A stretch of 10,114 nt of DNA from Aquificaceae bacterium (GTDB lineage: Bacteria > Aquificota > Aquificia > Aquificales > Aquificaceae): contig WFYK01000179.1 of NCBI GenBank assembly GCA_015490105.1, positions 1 through 10,114 on the forward strand, given 5' to 3'. A program made the position numbers and the translations under genes. The notes under the pieces were generated by a model. That model was not told the DNA's origin and searched no databases. It saw only the letters and a list, made by a program, of their open reading frames with translations. Shown piece after piece: positions 6,476-10,114 of this stretch (the first letter of the stretch is position 1; each line of letters starts with the position of its first letter).

Positions 6476-7578
6476 TCCTCCGTATGCTCCCTGACACCAG
6501 CTATGAGAAGGGAAATAACGCCCCAGAGGGCGAAGCTTATGGCGAATATGACGAATATGTTCCTCGCAGCTTTAGGCTCGGTGGGTGCGTCCGGTCTTAT
6601 AGGTCTTTCCACCGTCTCTATAAAGAGGTGCTGGAGGTGAGCTTGGTTTTGAGCTTGAAGGAAAGCTCCCAGGTTCATCTCCACCTCCTTCTGGAGCATA
6701 AGAAGCTCCGCTTTTAGAAGTTCAAGCTCAACGGAATGGGTGGCGAGCGAATCCTTCTTCCCAGTTATCTTAGAAAGGAGTGAGTTTATTTCCTCCTTCA
6801 GCTGGTCTATCTCCCTCCTCAGCTGGGGTATCCTCGGGTTCTCGGGTGCCACGGAGGTTACCGTCGAGAGTTCGAGCTGTTTCGATATCAGGCGACCTTG
6901 AAGCTCAGCGACCATACTGAGGAGAACTCCCACCTCCTGTTCCGGGGATACTACCCTCTTCTCTGTAAGGAACCTCTTCACCCTCTGGGCGAACTCTCTA
7001 ACTTTTTTCTTCGACAGCTCCAGCTGTTCCCTGTAATATTCCAAAGCTGTCATGGAAGCTCTCTTGTTTACCCTGTTTACAAACTCCTCGCTGATATATA
7101 TAAGTTCTTTTAGGAGTTTAAAGGCGTAATCCGGATCCTTAGCCCTTACCCTTATAGTCACAACACCGGAGTTCGTGTCGAGGAAAGTCTCCACAACCTT
7201 TTTTGTGTAGTATTTGTAAAAGTTCTCGTAACTCGGGTCGAGATGAAAAGGGTCGAACCTCCGTAATATGTCCCACTCCTCGCTGGAGTAATACTCTTTG
7301 AGCTTGAACTTTTCCTCAAGTCTGAACATTACGTCCCTCGAACGTATATGATCCATGACGAGGTAAGCCCCTGATGTCGAAGGCTGGAGAACACCCAAAG
7401 CTCCTAACAGGGAGCCGAGACCTCCCGGCATCTCACCACCGCCGAGGCTCTTTATGACTACCTTAGCTTCACTGACGTAAACGGGCGTAGCTATTAAGAG
7501 GTTGTAAACTATACCCGTGAAGGTAGGAATGACAACAATTATCAGGAACAAGGCACCGGCGTTTACCCTTTTAAGCAT
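6472..7578 (-). CDS. kpsE: Capsule export inner-membrane protein KpsE (PCP-3 family)
   Basis: 368 residues, close to KpsE/BexC/CtrB. It spans the inner membrane and projects into the periplasm, linking the KpsMT transporter to the outer-membrane exporter. Membrane segment 1 is at ~8-30 and segment 2 at ~341-360. Between them are the Wzz-like periplasmic region (TPVYVSEAKVVIKS 31-44; VVTIRVRAKDPDYAFKLL 139-156) and long coiled coils (~175-235 and ~250-305). The proline-rich RPIRPDAPTEPKAARN (325-340) before segment 2 is the usual polysaccharide co-polymerase signature. A glycine-rich stretch (46-62) follows the first strand. GGAGGT (7587-7592) lies 8 bases before the ATG, supporting this start. 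It overlaps kpsS by 8 bases and kpsM by 4. No periplasmic KpsD/Wza-type partner is encoded within the window. Confidence 0.93.
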   Translation of the reverse strand: MLKRVNAGALFLIIVVIPTFTGIVYNLLIATPVYVSEAKVVIKSLGGGEMPGGLGSLLGALGVLQPSTSGAYLVMDHIRSRDVMFRLEEKFKLKEYYSSEEWDILRRFDPFHLDPSYENFYKYYTKKVVETFLDTNSGVVTIRVRAKDPDYAFKLLKELIYISEEFVNRVNKRASMTALEYYREQLELSKKKVREFAQRVKRFLTEKRVVSPEQEVGVLLSMVAELQGRLISKQLELSTVTSVAPENPRIPQLRREIDQLKEEINSLLSKITGKKDSLATHSVELELLKAELLMLQKEVEMNLGAFLQAQNQAHLQHLFIETVERPIRPDAPTEPKAARNIFVIFAISFALWGVISLLIAGVREHTEE

Positions 7579-8878
7579 TAACTTGGACCTCCGGGATCTC
7601 CAGGTGGGCGGTGTGGAGGACCCTCAGGCATTCAGTAACGTTGTGATCTTCCCAGACGAGTCCCGAGTGGCTCGATCTGCTCACGCGCTTGTGGAGGCTA
7701 CCGTTCACCTGTGAGTAGAATATTAGGAACTTTCTGAACCTTAAAAAGAGATCTCGGTCCATTTTAAAGCTGTTTGCCTCCCTCCAGAAGGAGTCGAGAT
7801 CCCCTTCGTAAACGAGTCCCCTCTGCTTATATATAGCCTTGCCCAGCACTATGGTGGGTTTGTTGTGGTCGAGTGCTTGGAAGCCCACACTGCTGTTTAT
7901 GACAACGACACCTATGGAGTTGTCTATGAGGGTTGGGAGGTGGGCGTCGTGTATGTAAAGAACTCTTTCACTTACTCCGAACTCATGGGAGACTTTTTTT
8001 ATAAATCCCGTGTAATCTCTGTATCCTCTGTCACGGGGGTGGTGTTTGAAGACCAAGAAGGTTCCCTCAGGGGCGTTTTTGGAAAAAGAGGAGATAACAT
8101 GGATTATAAAATCCTTAACGTCCTTATAAGGAGAGTGTATCAAAACTTGGGAGTCGTTATGGACCTGAAGGGGAACGAGGAAATATTTTCCTTTCAAGTT
8201 TTCAAGGATCTTTCGCTTTACGTTTCTCTCTCTGAACATATACCAGATTTTTCTGATACCAGAAACGATCCAAGGCAGAGCTTCCTTGATGAGGCTCTCA
8301 GGGAAGTAAAGGCTTATGTGGTGCTTATACTTCGGGAACACAGGTTTGAGGATGTTGGCGGCAAGATAATAAAGGACCGCCCAGAGGACCTCGAACCAAA
8401 AGGGGTTCCCTATGGGGAGAGTTTCCCCCCTGAAAGTGTCTGGGACTTCCAGTTTCTCCATATTGAGTTTGCCCTGTGAGAGGAGGGAGAAACCGTTGAC
8501 TCCCCTTGGTTCAAGAGTTATGTAGTTAGGTCTTACGTAACCTTCCTCGAAGACACCTACAAGGACTCCCATCTCCCTACACACCTCTATCGCTATACGG
8601 TGCAGGGGTCTCCAGTCGCTGAAGAGGAGAACCACGTCTATACCCCTTTCTCGGATGTATCTTCTCAAGAAATCTCCCCATCCTTCGAGGTCACCTCTGT
8701 AGTTGGTGCAGTCTTTGGGGTAAAAGATCAAGTCCCCTCCGTTGAAGTTTATCTTGAAGACCTTAGCCCCAAAGCCCTCGAGGTCTTTTTTCAACCTCCA
8801 GAAGAAGGGACCCCTCGGACCTTGAAGCAGAAGCACCTTCTTCCCTCTATAAAACTCCGGGACTTTAAGAAAGCCCAT
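7571..8878 (-). CDS. kpsS: Capsule linker beta-Kdo transferase KpsS
   Basis: 435 residues. By family knowledge KpsS transfers the first beta-Kdo from CMP-Kdo to phosphatidylglycerol, making the primer for group 2 type capsule. Motifs fit: LLLQGPRGPFFWRL (16-29), INFNGGD (43-49), FSDWRPLHR (86-94), FEEGYVRPNYITLE (110-123), PLQVHNDSQVLIHSPY (236-251), FKHHPRDRGYRDY (277-289) and INSSVGFQALDHNKP (327-341), the last two being the presumed donor-site region. No signal peptide is present, in line with a membrane-associated cytoplasmic enzyme. AAGG sits 7 bases upstream of the ATG. It begins 1 base after the kpsC stop and overlaps kpsE by 8 bases. It is slightly longer than E. coli KpsS (about 390 residues as I recall), the extra length lying at the C-terminal end. 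Long open frames on its other strand are codon-bias shadows. Confidence 0.93.
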   Translation of the reverse strand: MGFLKVPEFYRGKKVLLLQGPRGPFFWRLKKDLEGFGAKVFKINFNGGDLIFYPKDCTNYRGDLEGWGDFLRRYIRERGIDVVLLFSDWRPLHRIAIEVCREMGVLVGVFEEGYVRPNYITLEPRGVNGFSLLSQGKLNMEKLEVPDTFRGETLPIGNPFWFEVLWAVLYYLAANILKPVFPKYKHHISLYFPESLIKEALPWIVSGIRKIWYMFRERNVKRKILENLKGKYFLVPLQVHNDSQVLIHSPYKDVKDFIIHVISSFSKNAPEGTFLVFKHHPRDRGYRDYTGFIKKVSHEFGVSERVLYIHDAHLPTLIDNSIGVVVINSSVGFQALDHNKPTIVLGKAIYKQRGLVYEGDLDSFWREANSFKMDRDLFLRFRKFLIFYSQVNGSLHKRVSRSSHSGLVWEDHNVTECLRVLHTAHLEIPEVQVNA

Positions 8879-8879
8879 T

Positions 8880-9938
8880 TTAAAACCTTCTGAGCTTAAG
8901 TACCGGATCCATCAGGATCTGTATTATACGCCATAGTCTCCACTTCAAAGGTGCTTTGTTCCTTAAGATAACTATCTCCTGTATGGCTTCCTCAGGGGTT
9001 ATTCTCTTTCCCGTTATCAGACTTACGTACATGGGATAGAGTATCAGCGCACCTGCTACAAGCTCCTCTATAGTTAACCTTCTTTTTCTCCTTCCGACAG
9101 GGTAGACGTCCTCGGTTAAACCCCAGCCCGAGTAAAATGGCTGACCGTAGCACACCACTTTTTTTCCTCTGAGAAGAGCTTCGAAGCCAAAGAGGGAGGA
9201 TATAGTGTGGACTTCGTCAGCGTAATCTATGAGGTCGTTGCTCGAGCAGTTTTCACACACTTCATCGCACAGGTCGAGCAGAGCTTTCCTGTCGTAAGAA
9301 CCTTTCCTGTACCCTCTTACAACATCTGGGTGAGGTTTATAGACCACGTATTCGTCCGGGTTCCTCTTTCTTACCTCAAGAAGCAGCTCCAAGTTTTTCT
9401 TTAACACAGGAGATCCGTATTTTATGGACATGTCGGTCTCCACCTGTCCAGGTACGACTATGATCTTCCTGCTGGTTTTTGGAGGTCTCCACTTATTCTC
9501 GGTAAGGTTGTATTTGGTTACCCTGTTTGCGATGAGCATCTTTATTATGTTTCTCGCCCTCTCCTTTATGTCCTCTCTGAAACTGGTCGTGGATAGTATG
9601 TGTTCGAGATCCGAAGGCTTCCGCGAATCGTAGTATATGCCCCTCGAATCCGCAACCAGGGATAAAGGAGGGGTCAGTCTTATACCGAGACCGACGGACC
9701 TTATGAAGCCGTCCTCCAACCTAAGGATCTCAACGTTCGGATGCTCAAACTGGACCCTCTCCTCCTCGAGGGTCATCCCCCAGACGAGAAGTTTTATCCT
9801 GTAACCTTTATTTGCTAAAGCCACCACTTCTTCTATATGCTTTACGTTTCCGTCGATGTGGGAAAAAAACCTACCGACTACAAACCTTCTCCACCTTGAG
9901 AACCTATAGGTCAAAGTGATGCAGTCTCTTTGGGACAT
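8880..9938 (-). CDS. kpsC: Single-module KpsC-like beta-Kdo transferase (C-terminal module only)
   Basis: 352 residues, about half of E. coli KpsC (about 675, two catalytic modules). KpsC extends the Kdo primer made by KpsS; in E. coli the N-terminal module makes beta-(2-4) and the C-terminal module beta-(2-7) linkages (family GT107). Motifs: RLEDGFIRSVGLG (73-85), PPLSLVAD (90-97), GIYYDSRKPSDLE (100-112), VPGQVETDMSI (162-172), YVVYKPHPDV (197-206), ADEVHTISSLFGFEALLRGK (240-259), YGQPFYSGWGLTED (264-277) and LTIEELVAGALILYPMYV (288-305). VPGQVE, YKPHPDV..G.RKG, DEVHT.SL.GFEALL and the LT..L...ALI.YP.YV tail match the C-terminal rather than the N-terminal module of E. coli KpsC. The frame is intact and bounded by stops, so this is a short gene and not a broken long one. 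It starts 9 bases after the upstream gene's stop, with only weak purine-rich bases before the ATG, and abuts kpsS. Confidence 0.9.
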   Translation of the reverse strand: MSQRDCITLTYRFSRWRRFVVGRFFSHIDGNVKHIEEVVALANKGYRIKLLVWGMTLEEERVQFEHPNVEILRLEDGFIRSVGLGIRLTPPLSLVADSRGIYYDSRKPSDLEHILSTTSFREDIKERARNIIKMLIANRVTKYNLTENKWRPPKTSRKIIVVPGQVETDMSIKYGSPVLKKNLELLLEVRKRNPDEYVVYKPHPDVVRGYRKGSYDRKALLDLCDEVCENCSSNDLIDYADEVHTISSLFGFEALLRGKKVVCYGQPFYSGWGLTEDVYPVGRRKRRLTIEELVAGALILYPMYVSLITGKRITPEEAIQEIVILRNKAPLKWRLWRIIQILMDPVLKLRRF

Positions 9939-9947
9939 GATCTTATC

Positions 9948-10114
9948 TTAGCCCGAAACGCCAAGACCAAAGTCGTAGACCAGCTTACCTCCGAGACTGC
10001 CTTGGAAGAGAACGCCCCCGGCACCTGCGAGCATCAGGATAAGGTAAAAGAGTCTGAGGATAAGGGAAGGTTTGAAGGTGTAAAGGAGTCTGAGGGCAAA
10101 GACCAGCCAGAAAA
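9948..10114 (-). CDS. Membrane protein, C-terminal 54 residues (DUF2231-like; start lies beyond the right edge)
   Basis: An open frame entering from the right edge ends with TAA at 9948-9950. It reads as two hydrophobic segments (FWLVFALRLLY, then LILRLFYLILMLAGAGGVLF), followed by GSLGGKLVYDFGLGVSG and stop. The closing GG.LVY.FG.GV is typical of the last helix and tail of DUF2231 or similar small cytochrome-b561-like membrane proteins. That assignment rests on this short tail only. Its stop is 9 bases from the kpsC start on the same strand, so it may share a transcript with the capsule operon, or the kps promoter may lie inside it. It has no obvious link to capsule biology. Confidence 0.55.
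   Translation of the reverse strand, partial: FWLVFALRLLYTFKPSLILRLFYLILMLAGAGGVLFQGSLGGKLVYDFGLGVSG

Noticed and set aside
7865..8479. 204-codon open frame on the plus strand opposite kpsS
   Set aside because: It is fully antisense to a well-matched kpsS. Its translation shows no family motif, and it arises from the codon bias of the minus-strand gene.
8600..8893. 97-codon plus-strand open frame across the kpsC/kpsS junction
   Set aside because: It is antisense to the ends of two recognised genes and has no independent support.

Overview
The window reads as part of a surface-polysaccharide (capsule) locus of a Gram-negative bacterium, probably a thermophile. Across most of it arginine is encoded largely by AGG/AGA, genes are packed with 1-50 base gaps or overlaps, GC is near 50%, and proteins are rich in K, E, R and V. 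This resembles Aquificota (Aquifex/Hydrogenobacter/Thermocrinis type). That placement is inference from style, not a marker gene.

Layout from right to left. On the minus strand from about 10114 to 5025 lies a compact group 2 (Kps-type) capsule operon. First is the 3' end of a membrane protein (DUF2231-like), then kpsC (a single-module version), kpsS, kpsE, kpsM and kpsT. The kps genes overlap or lie 1-2 bases apart. A small coiled-coil protein of unknown role (4652-4972) follows 52 bases after kpsT. Converging on it from the left are two overlapping plus-strand glycosyltransferase genes: a GT-B type protein (1699-2694) and a large two-module GT2 protein (2645-4621). Divergent from these, with only 28 bases between the starts, is the 5' part of another two-module GT2 gene (1-1670, minus strand). 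It runs off the window and is strikingly AT-rich, about one third GC.

How it fits together. By family knowledge KpsS starts a beta-Kdo linker on phosphatidylglycerol and KpsC extends it. The glycosyltransferases would build the strain-specific polymer on that linker, and KpsM/KpsT (ABC transporter) with KpsE (inner-membrane/periplasmic PCP protein) export it. The outer-membrane partner (KpsD/Wza type) and the CMP-Kdo supply genes (kpsF, kpsU) are not in the window.

The most notable points are: a KpsC of half the usual length that matches only the C-terminal module; a dual GT2 protein whose first catalytic module has lost all its key residues while its AT-rich relative next door keeps them; and a sharp composition break at the divergent start region that suggests horizontal acquisition. 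I found no RNA genes, CRISPR arrays, insertion sequences or phage genes, and no clearly new type of system.
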